Shown here one piece after another: positions 6,713-13,453 of a DNA stretch of 14,069 nt (within the stretch, counting starts at the first letter, position 1; the number at the start of each line of letters is the position of its first letter). The notes beneath the pieces were generated by a model, which did no database searches, was not told where the DNA came from, and saw only the letters and a list, made by a program, of their open reading frames with translations. Position numbers and translations under genes: made by a program. Location: contig JBHHZP010000092.1 in the NCBI GenBank assembly GCA_046758085.1, positions 1 through 14,069 on the forward strand, written 5' to 3'. The DNA is from VRUB01 sp046758085. GTDB lineage: Bacteria > Pseudomonadota > Gammaproteobacteria > Acidiferrobacterales > SPGG2.

Positions 6713-7231
6713 ATGTCCGAGCTCAGGCGTTACTCGCTTTGGTTGCTGCCCGACGATATCGCCACCGAGCGCTTTGCCGCAATTATCGACAGCCTCAGCG
6801 GTCAATACTACGGACCGCGGTTTGCACCGCACGTCACGTTGCTGGGGTGGGTCACGGGCCCGGAAGACGATCTGGTCAAGCGCACGAAACGGTTGGCCGA
6901 ACAAGCGCACACGCTCCCGCTGCGGGCACAGGCGCTGGCCGGCGAGGCGTATTACTTTCGCTGTTTCTACCTGAAGCTGGAGGAAACCGCGGAGCTGCTG
7001 CGGCTGCATGAGCAGGCATCAGCGCTGTTTCGAGGTGGCTATGCGTCGGCCTACTTGCCACACCTCAGCCTGGTCTACGGGCATTTGCCACCCGCAGAGA
7101 AAGCCAGGCTCCGTCGCCAGGTCCACGACGACCTCCCCACCAAGTTTGCAGCGGACCGTATCCAGTTGATCCGCATCACCGTGTCAGTGCAGGATTGGCG
7201 CGCAGTCGCGAACTGTCCGTTGACGGCATGA
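6713..7231 (+). CDS. 2H phosphoesterase (2'-5' RNA ligase / cyclic phosphodiesterase-like), 172 aa
   Basis: The 2H superfamily hydrolyses cyclic phosphates or 2'-5' linkages in RNA and nucleotides, using two His-x-Thr/Ser motifs placed symmetrically. Both are visible: PHVTLLG (H40, T42) and PHLSLVYG (H117, S119). The start SELRRYSLWLLP followed by a helix, and the pattern of strands around each motif, fit the cyclic phosphodiesterase-like branch (similar to plant and yeast CPDases), though the true substrate is unknown; tRNA splicing by-products or cyclic nucleotides are possibilities. The length is normal. The gene begins 10 bases after the M28 peptidase stop with no clear ribosome site, so it is likely co-transcribed and translated by coupling. 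It converges on the endonuclease V gene. Confidence 0.83.
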   Translation: MSELRRYSLWLLPDDIATERFAAIIDSLSGQYYGPRFAPHVTLLGWVTGPEDDLVKRTKRLAEQAHTLPLRAQALAGEAYYFRCFYLKLEETAELLRLHEQASALFRGGYASAYLPHLSLVYGHLPPAEKARLRRQVHDDLPTKFAADRIQLIRITVSVQDWRAVANCPLTA

Positions 7232-7265
7232 ATTGCTCCCGCAGGAGACCCCAAAGATCTCAAAG

Positions 7266-7313
7266 AATATCTTTGCACACGAATACTCTGCGCCCTCTGG
7301 TGCAAAAGATATT
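7266..7313. repeat. Imperfect 13-bp inverted repeat between convergent genes
   Basis: AATATCTTTGCAC at 7266-7278 pairs with GTGCAAAAGATATT at 7300-7313 with one bulged base and a 21-base loop. It sits between the 2H gene (ends 7231) and the endonuclease V gene (ends 7321) and could end transcription in both directions or protect mRNA ends. It lacks the GC-rich stem of a standard terminator. A shorter nested repeat, CAAAGA 7261-7266 with TCTTTG 7270-7275, overlaps its left arm. Confidence 0.4.
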
Positions 7314-7320
7314 TGAAACA

Positions 7321-7980
7321 TTAACCAGATGCGAGCTTGTGCGCAAAACGCGTGGTCTCCGGCAGGCGGTACTTCGTCGTACACCGCAGCACTAGGTTAA
7401 TCGCCGTCCTCAGGTTCACACGGTGACCGACGGATACATAAACGGGACGCACACCCGTACGCGTACGCAACACGGCGCCTATGCGTTCTCCATGATCCGT
7501 GAGCGGAACCCAGGCGCCCTTCTCCGGCCGTAGCTCAGCATGCTCGCCGATCAGGCGCGACTTGGCGACACCGATACTTGGAATATCGGCAAGCAGGCCC
7601 AGGTGGCAAGCCAGCCCGAATCGGCGCGGATGCGCGAACCCCTGACCGTCGCACAGAATCAGGTCCGGCCGAGTGCGCAGCTGCGCCAAGGCTGCCAATA
7701 CCGCCGGCGCTTCTCTGAACGACAGGTATCCGGGCACATAGGGAAACCGCGTCTTGCGCCGCACGATGGCATGCTCGTGTAACGCCAGCGTCGAAAAATC
7801 CAGAACCGCAACGGCGGCCCGCGTCACCGTGCCGTTGCGCTCGAAGCCGACATCAATGCCGGCAACATAGCGCAACGCCGGCAGGCGGTCTCGGGTGACG
7901 ATCCTATTTCGTAATGCCTCCTGGATGGCCCGTGCCGCGGCGGTCGTAGTTGGCCAGCGGTGAGATTTGCTGATTTTCAT
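7321..7980 (-). CDS. nfi: Endonuclease V (deoxyinosine 3'-endonuclease), 219 aa
   Basis: Endonuclease V nicks DNA one nucleotide 3' of deoxyinosine, the product of adenine deamination, and so starts repair. The sequence is close to E. coli Nfi along its length: VAGIDVGFERNG (catalytic D43), RFPYVPGYLSFRE (wedge residues and catalytic E90), LILCDGQGFAHPRRFGLA (catalytic D111), IGVAKSRL (lysine near 140), and the C-terminal YRLPETTRFAH. Length matches the family (223 in E. coli). I prefer the ATG at 7980, preceded by AGGT at a fair distance; an in-frame start further upstream at 8025 would add a 15-residue tail without family support. It is transcribed away from the glycosyltransferase operon, with about 180 bases between the two starts, and appears to be a single-gene unit. 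Confidence 0.95.
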   Translation of the reverse strand: MKISKSHRWPTTTAAARAIQEALRNRIVTRDRLPALRYVAGIDVGFERNGTVTRAAVAVLDFSTLALHEHAIVRRKTRFPYVPGYLSFREAPAVLAALAQLRTRPDLILCDGQGFAHPRRFGLACHLGLLADIPSIGVAKSRLIGEHAELRPEKGAWVPLTDHGERIGAVLRTRTGVRPVYVSVGHRVNLRTAINLVLRCTTKYRLPETTRFAHKLASG

Positions 7981-8160
7981 TGACCTGTTGGTTTCAATTC
8001 CCGAGCCAGAGCGCAGCGCTGGCAACCCAGCCTATTTGCACTACGCCCATCGTGGAATCCGCGCGCGCCCTGATCTTTGCTTTCTCCACGATCGCGCATG
8101 CGGTAATCTAAGCTATTGATCGAAAACCATTCTACCCGGTTGTCGCTGGATTCCGTACCG

Positions 8161-9048
8161 ATGGATATTTCCGTAATCATCCCGACCCATAATCGCCTTA
8201 AGCTTCTGGAGCGCGCATTGCGATCCGTAGTTGCCCAGTCCTTCCGTGCGAGCGAGGTGATCGTCGTAGACGACGGTTCGACCGACAGTACCCGGGAAAG
8301 GGTATCCAGCCGATTCCCGCAGGTGCAATACATCTGGCAGCCGAATCGCGGTGTCAGCGCCGCACGCAACCGCGGATTGAGAGCGGCGCACGGCGAGTGG
8401 CTGGCGTTCCTGGACTCTGACGATGCGTGGTTACCGCAAAAACTACACGCCCAGCAACAAGCGCTGCAAGCACAACCACAATACAAGGTCTGCCACACGG
8501 ACGAGATCTGGATCCGGCACGGCGCTCGCGTCAACCCTCGAAATAAGCACGCCAAGAGCGGCGGTGCGATCTTTCGCCGCTGCTTGCCCTTGTGCGTGAT
8601 TTCGCCCTCGTCGGTAATCATTCACCGCTCGGTCTTCGCTGACGTCGGATTGTTTGACGAGTCTCTACCGGCCTGCGAGGACTATGACTTTTGGTTGAGG
8701 ATCTGCGCCGTTTACCCCGTGCTGCTTGTGAATCGACCGCTGATTGTCAAGTACGGAGGTCATGCCGATCAGCTCTCACGCCGTTACCCCGCGATGGATC
8801 GTTTCCGTATCGCAGCGCTGGAAAAGATTATCGACTCAGGCAAGTTGCCCGGCGCCGACAGGCAGGCTGCGCTACAGGTGCTGCTCGAGAAGATCGAAAT
8901 CTATTTGCAGGGCGCCATCAAACGTGGCAAGCACGAGGACGTCGCGCGTTACCGACGCAAATACACCCGTTGCGCCCAGCTGGCCCGCGCGGCATGCGTT
9001 GACGGCGCGATCAATAACAACGCACCCCTTGTGGAGGGGCAAGTATGA
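8161..9048 (+). CDS. Family 2 glycosyltransferase, 295 aa
   Basis: This is a soluble GT-A fold glycosyltransferase that would transfer a sugar from a nucleotide donor. Motifs in order: ISVIIPTHNR at the N-terminus, VVDDGSTD (D37-D38, nucleotide binding), NRGVSAARNRG, LDSDDAW with the metal-binding DxD at residues 85-87, and CEDYDFWLR (E173-D174), where the catalytic base of this family usually lies. The last 90 residues are helical and basic. There is no membrane segment. Donor and acceptor cannot be read. ATG 8161 puts the canonical strand at residue 2; an in-frame TTG at 8116 would add 15 residues without support. Neither start has a clear ribosome site. The stop overlaps the start of the next gene (ATGA at 9045-9048), so it is the first gene of a coupled three-gene operon. 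Confidence 0.9.
   Translation: MDISVIIPTHNRLKLLERALRSVVAQSFRASEVIVVDDGSTDSTRERVSSRFPQVQYIWQPNRGVSAARNRGLRAAHGEWLAFLDSDDAWLPQKLHAQQQALQAQPQYKVCHTDEIWIRHGARVNPRNKHAKSGGAIFRRCLPLCVISPSSVIIHRSVFADVGLFDESLPACEDYDFWLRICAVYPVLLVNRPLIVKYGGHADQLSRRYPAMDRFRIAALEKIIDSGKLPGADRQAALQVLLEKIEIYLQGAIKRGKHEDVARYRRKYTRCAQLARAACVDGAINNNAPLVEGQV
9033..9037 (+). promoter_or_regulatory. Strong ribosome binding site of the nucleosidase-like gene
   Basis: GGAGG at 9033-9037 lies seven bases before ATG 9045, inside the end of the glycosyltransferase gene. It settles the start of the downstream gene and the ATGA overlap. Confidence 0.7.
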
Positions 9049-9692
9049 TCCGTTTTGTCGTTGCGTTGCCTGCCGAGGCACGGCCGTTGATCGATCGGTA
9101 TCGGCTGCGGCGCCGTCAGCCGGCAGGCCCGTTTGAGATATACGAGACGGGTTCGGTCGCGCTCATTGTCTCCGGTGTGGGCAAGGTTGCGGCGGTGTCG
9201 GCGAGCGGCTATCTGCAGGTGCTCCGGCGCGATGAGCCGCATGCGTGCTGGTTGAACGTCGGTCTCGCCGGACACAAGACACGGGCAGTGGGTGATGCGA
9301 TCCTAGCACAGCGCATCACCGATCGCGCGACATCCAGAAGCTGGCGCCCACCGTTGTGCTTCCGGCTGCCGTGTGATGTCGCCGATGTGCTCACGGTCGA
9401 CGCACCCGAGTACACATTCGCCGAGCCCGCATGTTATGACATGGAGGCCTCCGGATTCTGTCAGACCGCCGGCCACTTCTCCGTGGCGCACCTCGTGCAT
9501 TGCTTCAAGGTGATCTCGGACAACGCCACGCACTCACCGGGTCGCGTCGACGCAAGGACTACGCAGCAACTGATTGCGGGGCAGCTCGATGTCATCGACC
9601 GGCTGGTGCAAGAGCTTTCACTGCTCTCGGCGAAACAGGCGCACCTCGAATCTGACGGGGTGGCGCTTGATACCAGCGCTCGCCGCCTATGA
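9045..9692 (+). CDS. MTA/SAH nucleosidase-like (PNP/UDP phosphorylase family) protein, 215 aa
   Basis: The protein belongs to the nucleoside phosphorylase / methylthioadenosine nucleosidase superfamily, which cleaves the glycosidic bond of nucleosides. Compared with E. coli MTA/SAH nucleosidase the key positions are kept: E11 in ALPAEARP (E12 there), the ribose-binding DMEASGF at 132-138 (E134; E174 there) and D159 in KVISDNA (D197 there). The N-terminal part includes the SGVGKVAA turn. The central region (about 90-120) is short and divergent, so the substrate may not be MTA or SAH. A related superfamily member, HpnG, acts on adenosylhopane; no other hopanoid gene is present here. The last 20 residues look like an unstructured tail. 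The start has a strong ribosome site, and ATGA overlaps join it to the glycosyltransferase before and the aldo/keto reductase after. Confidence 0.82.
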   Translation: MIRFVVALPAEARPLIDRYRLRRRQPAGPFEIYETGSVALIVSGVGKVAAVSASGYLQVLRRDEPHACWLNVGLAGHKTRAVGDAILAQRITDRATSRSWRPPLCFRLPCDVADVLTVDAPEYTFAEPACYDMEASGFCQTAGHFSVAHLVHCFKVISDNATHSPGRVDARTTQQLIAGQLDVIDRLVQELSLLSAKQAHLESDGVALDTSARRL

Positions 9693-10666
9693 AGTACCGG
9701 ACGCTGGGAAGGACAGGCTTGCAGGCCTCCGAGATCGGCTTCGGCGGCTGGGCGCTCGGCGGCGGCGCTTGGGGCAATCAGAAAGACCGCGACTCGCTCG
9801 CTGCGCTGAACAAGGCGATCGATCTGGGCGTGAACTTCATCGACACCGCCGCCAGCTACGGCAAGGGCCGAAGTGAACGCCTAATCGCCCGCGCGCTGGC
9901 AGAGCACCAGCAGCGCATTTATGTCGCAACCAAGATCCACCCCATGCCCGGCCCTTGGCCGCCGTCTCCCTACTGCAAGATCGAAAGGAGATATCCCGAA
10001 GACTACCTTCGCCAGAAGGTCGACGAACGTTTGCGCAATTTGAGCACGGACTGCATCGACGTGCTTCAACTACATACGTGGACGCGCGCCTGGAACAAGA
10101 CGCCGCGGGCGCTCGACACGCTCAAGGCGCTGCAGGCCGAAGGCAAGATTCGCTACATCGGCATCTCGACGCCCGAACACGACCAGGACTCGGTCATCGA
10201 ACTCATGCGTGCCGGTTACCTCGATGCGGTGCAGCTTATCTACAACATCTTTCAGCAAGACTCCGCCGCCGAGCTACTGCCGGCCACGGTGGAGCATAAC
10301 GTCGGGGTCATCGTGCGGGTTCCGTTTGACGAAGGCTCGCTGACCGGTAAGTTTACTAAAGACACGCAGTTCGCCTCCGACGATTTTCGCAATAAGTATT
10401 TCGAAGGCGACCGACTCACGCGCACGGTGGAGCGCGTTGGGCGGATTCGTGCGGAGCTTGAAGGCAGCGGCTTCAAGCTGGCACAGGCCGCACTTAAGTT
10501 CATCCTGGCGCACCCCGCCGTCAGCACGGTGATTCCGGGCATACGCAACCCCAGGCAGGCCGAGACGAATGCCGCGGTCTCTGATCTGCCCGACTTACCT
10601 GATGAGCTTATCAAGCAACTGCGCAAGCACGCCTGGCGGCGGGGATTCTGGTATGCGGGGAAGTGA
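9689..10666 (+). CDS. Aldo/keto reductase, 325 aa
   Basis: Aldo/keto reductases are NAD(P)H-dependent TIM-barrel enzymes that reduce carbonyl groups, often of sugars or aldehydes. The start MKYRTLGRTGLQASEIGFGGWALGG is typical of the bacterial AKR branch near AKR11-13. The catalytic tetrad is visible: D52 and Y57 in FIDTAASYGKGRSE, K82 in VATKIH and H129 in LQLHTW. The C-terminal cofactor-binding segment, with TVIPGIRNPRQAETN near residues 284-298, is present. An insertion around 85-105 (Pro-rich, with PWPPSPYCK) may shape the substrate pocket. The length is normal. The ATG overlaps the previous stop (ATGA at 9689-9692) with no separate ribosome site, so it depends on translational coupling. 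The substrate is unknown; the upstream nucleosidase and glycosyltransferase suggest a sugar-like product. Confidence 0.93.
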   Translation: MKYRTLGRTGLQASEIGFGGWALGGGAWGNQKDRDSLAALNKAIDLGVNFIDTAASYGKGRSERLIARALAEHQQRIYVATKIHPMPGPWPPSPYCKIERRYPEDYLRQKVDERLRNLSTDCIDVLQLHTWTRAWNKTPRALDTLKALQAEGKIRYIGISTPEHDQDSVIELMRAGYLDAVQLIYNIFQQDSAAELLPATVEHNVGVIVRVPFDEGSLTGKFTKDTQFASDDFRNKYFEGDRLTRTVERVGRIRAELEGSGFKLAQAALKFILAHPAVSTVIPGIRNPRQAETNAAVSDLPDLPDELIKQLRKHAWRRGFWYAGK

Positions 10667-11004
10667 CGTAATCAAACGTTGCGTGGTACTCGCGCCCGGG
10701 TTTCCCAACGCATAACGCCACAAACAGCCGCGATAAAGACTGCCAGGAATCCTGCCTTCAACCCTGGTCGATACATGCACATTCTTGTCGATAGATTGAC
10801 ATCGGTATATCAGATACCTCGACTCTTCGGAAAGTCTAGAAAACGTTAGCGCCCTGCACCTCTCCGGGCACAGGCTCCGGGAAAGCAATAATGAAATTTG
10901 TGCGCTAAATCATAGCGAAGGACTTTCTGCTGGAGGGCTCGAGCAGTCTTCTATAATTATCAGTATCAGCTTAACACCGTCGGCGGCGTCTCCGTCTGTT
11001 GGTC
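10667..11004 (+). other. Intergenic region upstream of the unknown membrane protein gene
   Basis: I see no protein-coding frame or RNA gene here. The stretch becomes more AT-rich towards its right end and holds a perfect TATAAT (10952-10957). A TTGACA at 10796-10801 has no -10 partner at suitable spacing. Two similar segments, GGTCGATACAT and TGTCGATAGAT, lie near 10767 and 10786 and might be half-sites of an operator. No terminator was found directly after the aldo/keto reductase stop. Confidence 0.4.
10952..10957 (+). promoter_or_regulatory. Candidate -10 box (TATAAT) of the 11005 gene
   Basis: TATAAT is a perfect match to the sigma-70 -10 consensus and lies 48 bases before the ATG at 11005. 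The best nearby -35 is poor (CTGGAG at 10930-10935, 16-base spacing), so a helper protein or a weak promoter would be expected. Confidence 0.45.
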
Positions 11005-12198
11005 ATGCAAGACACCGAGCCCACGCAGCTTACACTTCAAAACCGCGCTACCCTGAGCCAACGCCCACCACGCATTGGCCTGTGGCTCGTGGTGCTCGCC
11101 AGTCTTTTTATTATTGGCCTCCTCGCCGTGATGTACTATTTGGGCGCCACGGAGGACGGTAAGCCCATCGATTGGAACGCTCTCATCGCCAGGTTGCTGG
11201 CGAAAGTCCAAGAAAACTGGTTTAAAGGCCTCTTGGCGGCACTCGCAATATTCGCCTCCGTGGTGCAAATGTTCTATTTCGTCACTGCCCGGCATCGCGA
11301 ACGGCTTGTCCTGGACGAGCTTGGCATACGCTACGTATCTCCCCTGCCCAAGGCGTTACAGTTCATCATGCCAAGCTGGTCGTTCCAGTGGAGCGGGATA
11401 CGGCGTGCGGAATTCAAGGCGAACGCGTATACGAAGCGACCGGAATTCGTCACTGTCGTGTTCCATACGGGGTTTCGAAATCGCACGATTCGTCCCTATA
11501 TGTGGGTCGATGCCACCGACTTTCAGCCGCCCTCGTGGAAGGAACAGCTGCGGCTTACACCGCCTAAAATCGAGGAGATCGTGACGGAGGTGATGCACAG
11601 TCCGGTCATGCGATTCATACAGGCGCGGTCGCACATCAAGCTCGCGCCGCTGAACTTGCAGCGGCTGAAACCATTCGCACTAGAAAAGAACCCGGTAGCG
11701 CTTGCTTTCGTCGCCCTCTTCTTCGTTTCCATCATCTACGCATTTGTCGATACCTTAATCTTCAACGCTGAGAGTTACGCTAGCCAGCCATTTTATCCCG
11801 TCTACGTCACAGCCGGACTCACGCTAAGCTTGATCGCCCTTCTGCTCTTGCGAGGAGCGAAGGTGCCTATCACGGAGAGCGTCGTCGTGGCGGTTCTGAC
11901 CGGCGCCGCCTTCGGCGCGGCACTATATCCCGGGTTGTTGCGCGTTAACCAATTTACGGATACGGAAGGCTTGCAAACCTACAAATACAAGATGATAGAG
12001 CCAGCCCATTTTATTCCCGAGCAGGACGGACTCCCTGAGTTGAAATTTCCCGACCGGCACCGCGAATTCTGGTCGCAATACGACCCAGATACCACTCAAG
12101 AATTCGAGTTGCGGAATGGGGGGTTGGGGTTTTATCAAATTAACATGAAGCCCATTTACAATCGGATCCAGGATTACTACGAGCAAACGTCGCCGTGA
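11005..12198 (+). CDS. Unknown five-helix membrane protein with a soluble middle domain, 397 aa
   Basis: I do not recognise the family. Predicted membrane helices lie at about 23-46, 73-94, 231-253, 263-283 and 289-312. Between helices 2 and 3 is a soluble stretch (95-228) beginning RHRERLVLDELGIRYVSP and continuing with WSFQWSGIRRAEF; alternating strands with these W/I/F patterns resemble bacterial PH-like domains found in membrane proteins, but this is only an impression. A hydrophilic C-terminal region (313-397) is rich in aromatic and acidic residues. Following the positive-inside trend, the basic middle domain should be cytoplasmic and the C-terminus periplasmic. I chose ATG 11005 over TTG 10999 two codons upstream; neither has a ribosome site. 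A TATAAT lies 48 bases upstream. It stands alone on this strand between two non-coding stretches of over 300 bases. Confidence 0.8.
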   Translation: MQDTEPTQLTLQNRATLSQRPPRIGLWLVVLASLFIIGLLAVMYYLGATEDGKPIDWNALIARLLAKVQENWFKGLLAALAIFASVVQMFYFVTARHRERLVLDELGIRYVSPLPKALQFIMPSWSFQWSGIRRAEFKANAYTKRPEFVTVVFHTGFRNRTIRPYMWVDATDFQPPSWKEQLRLTPPKIEEIVTEVMHSPVMRFIQARSHIKLAPLNLQRLKPFALEKNPVALAFVALFFVSIIYAFVDTLIFNAESYASQPFYPVYVTAGLTLSLIALLLLRGAKVPITESVVVAVLTGAAFGAALYPGLLRVNQFTDTEGLQTYKYKMIEPAHFIPEQDGLPELKFPDRHREFWSQYDPDTTQEFELRNGGLGFYQINMKPIYNRIQDYYEQTSP

Positions 12199-12516
12199 GT
12201 TGTGTTGGCTTCCGCTGGCGCTAGCGATTTGCTCGCTGTGCGTACGCGAACTCCCGGCGGGCATATACTGTGATTGAGACATTTGACCATCGCGAGTGCT
12301 CGGTGGCGCCCGGATAGATGATTGTCAGACGGGAGTCCTTGACCTAGCGTTGAAGGATTATGTCGCCTTAGCGGTGCTTTGCGCCTTGTACCTGTGGTTT
12401 ACCGGCCCCTTCCACCGGCTGCGGCAATACGGTGTTTTCCGCGCCTGCACGCATTCCCGGTATGGATCTACCGCAATTAGGGCGTTCGGTCATCGTTAGA
12501 AATCAAAAAAATACGC
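12199..12516. other. Intergenic region, no supported gene
   Basis: The only frame of note is 12296-12499 (+, GTG start, 67 codons), which contains a hydrophobic stretch (KDYVALAVLCALYLWFTG) but otherwise looks random and has no ribosome site; it could be a decayed gene remnant. Composition shifts from GC-rich to AT-rich towards 12480-12516, just before the next gene. No terminator or clear promoter was found. Confidence 0.35.
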
Positions 12517-12918
12517 ATGAACACGGTTCTGTTCGAAATCATCGGGATATCGGTTCTGTTTGTTGGCGTAGCGATTCTCAATGGTGCTATGAGAGAAAAA
12601 TTCCTTGCCCCGTTAATTGGAGCACAATTGGCGCTCCCGCTAAGTGGCATTTTGCTATCAGGTTTTGTTTTTCTAATCACATTGGGCATGGCTCCGTTTT
12701 TAAATTTATCAAACCCGTTAAGCTTGTGGCTTGTTGGAATATTCTGGGTGTTTCTGTTGCTCATATTCGAGTTCATATTTGGGCATTATGTAATGGAAGA
12801 GCCTCGGCGGAAATTGCTTGAGCAATTTAATCCCCTCAAGGGCAATTTATTCTTGATGGTGATTTTTGCAACTGCCATTTCACCTTATGCAACGGCAAAA
12901 CTGCGATCATTGATTTGA
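12517..12918 (+). CDS. Small four-helix membrane protein, conserved hypothetical, 133 aa
   Basis: Predicted membrane helices lie at about 4-22, 37-60, 66-88 and 107-125. Features that look conserved in a group of uncharacterised bacterial membrane proteins are NGAMREKFLAPLIG, ALPLSG, FWVFLLLIFEFIFGHYV and the terminal FNPLKGNLFL with ATAKLRSL; I recall similar proteins annotated only as hypothetical. No function can be given. The charged loop REK after helix 1 and the FEFxFGHYV end of helix 3 are the best candidates for functional sites. The gene is clearly more AT-rich than its neighbours and has no obvious ribosome site, only an AT-rich leader (AAATCAAAAAAATA), which may point to horizontal transfer. 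The next gene is on the opposite strand. Confidence 0.83.
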   Translation: MNTVLFEIIGISVLFVGVAILNGAMREKFLAPLIGAQLALPLSGILLSGFVFLITLGMAPFLNLSNPLSLWLVGIFWVFLLLIFEFIFGHYVMEEPRRKLLEQFNPLKGNLFLMVIFATAISPYATAKLRSLI

Positions 12919-12933
12919 ATTAGTTGAAAGACA

Positions 12934-12953
12934 ATGGATCGCAATAAATCCAT
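12934..12953. repeat. Short inverted repeat between convergent genes
   Basis: ATGGAT at 12934-12939 pairs with ATCCAT at 12948-12953 around an 8-base loop. It lies shortly after the small membrane protein gene, which converges on yjbQ. No T run follows on either strand, so a terminator role is doubtful. Confidence 0.25.
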
Positions 12954-13014
12954 GAATACGGACTGCAAAACCACCCCACCCTGTCGGCGCCAAAAGCGAC
13001 ATGATTGATAGGCA

Positions 13015-13422
13015 TTACGCCCCGATGTGGACGATCACCCGCCGCGTGCCGCCGGCGTGGCGGTGTTCCCAGAGATAAACCCCCTGCCAGGTTCCGAGCG
13101 CCAGGCGGGCGTTCGTAACAGGGATCGACAGGCTGGTTGCGGTCAGTGCTGACTTGATGTGGGCCGGCATGTCGTCGGCTCCTTCCGTCGTGTGCGTGTA
13201 CAGGGCATCGCCTTCCGGCACGAGGCGCTCCAGCCAGCGCTCGAGATCGCGCCGGGCGGAAGGGTCAGCATTCTCCTGGATGATCAGGCTCGCCGAGGTA
13301 TGCTGCACGAACACCGTACACAGACCCTCGCGGATGCCGGCCTCGCGCACAACCGCTTCGATCTGCGCGGTGATCTCGTGCATCCCCTGGGCCGCTACCC
13401 TGACAGCGAGTTGTTTGATCAC
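13015..13422 (-). CDS. yjbQ: YjbQ family protein (UPF0047), intact, 135 aa
   Basis: This is the E. coli YjbQ type: VFVQHTSASLIIQENADPSARRD, EGADDMPAHIKS, LALGTWQGVYLWEHR and RRVIVHIG are all present. Conserved residues include H41, D53, H88 and W112. Members have been reported to show weak thiamine-phosphate synthase activity, but the physiological role is unsettled. The reading frame is open far upstream into the acyltransferase gene; the GTG at 13422 gives the normal family length and has GGGGAG four bases before it, so I take it as the start. The acyltransferase stop is 31 bases upstream, so both are probably on one transcript. This is the second yjbQ-family gene in the window; the other (5257-5675) is of a different subfamily and frameshifted. 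Confidence 0.92.
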   Translation of the reverse strand: MIKQLAVRVAAQGMHEITAQIEAVVREAGIREGLCTVFVQHTSASLIIQENADPSARRDLERWLERLVPEGDALYTHTTEGADDMPAHIKSALTATSLSIPVTNARLALGTWQGVYLWEHRHAGGTRRVIVHIGA

Positions 13423-13426
13423 GGCG

Positions 13427-13432
13427 CTCCCC
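13427..13432 (-). promoter_or_regulatory. Ribosome binding site that decides the GTG start of yjbQ
   Basis: The minus strand reads GGGGAG at 13432-13427, four bases before GTG 13422. Upstream in-frame starts would add residues that do not occur in the family. Confidence 0.6.
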
Positions 13433-13453
13433 AGCGCGAACGCAGGGCCGCTG

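Noticed and set aside
9045..9692. Direct assignment as HpnG (adenosylhopane nucleosidase)
   Set aside because: It shares the superfamily fold, but no other hopanoid genes are present and I cannot separate it from MTAN-like relatives by eye.
10796..10801. Perfect -35 hexamer TTGACA
   Set aside because: No -10-like hexamer 15-19 bases downstream on the plus strand.
12296..12499. 67-codon plus-strand frame with one hydrophobic stretch
   Set aside because: No ribosome site or family resemblance; mentioned only as a possible remnant in the intergenic entry.
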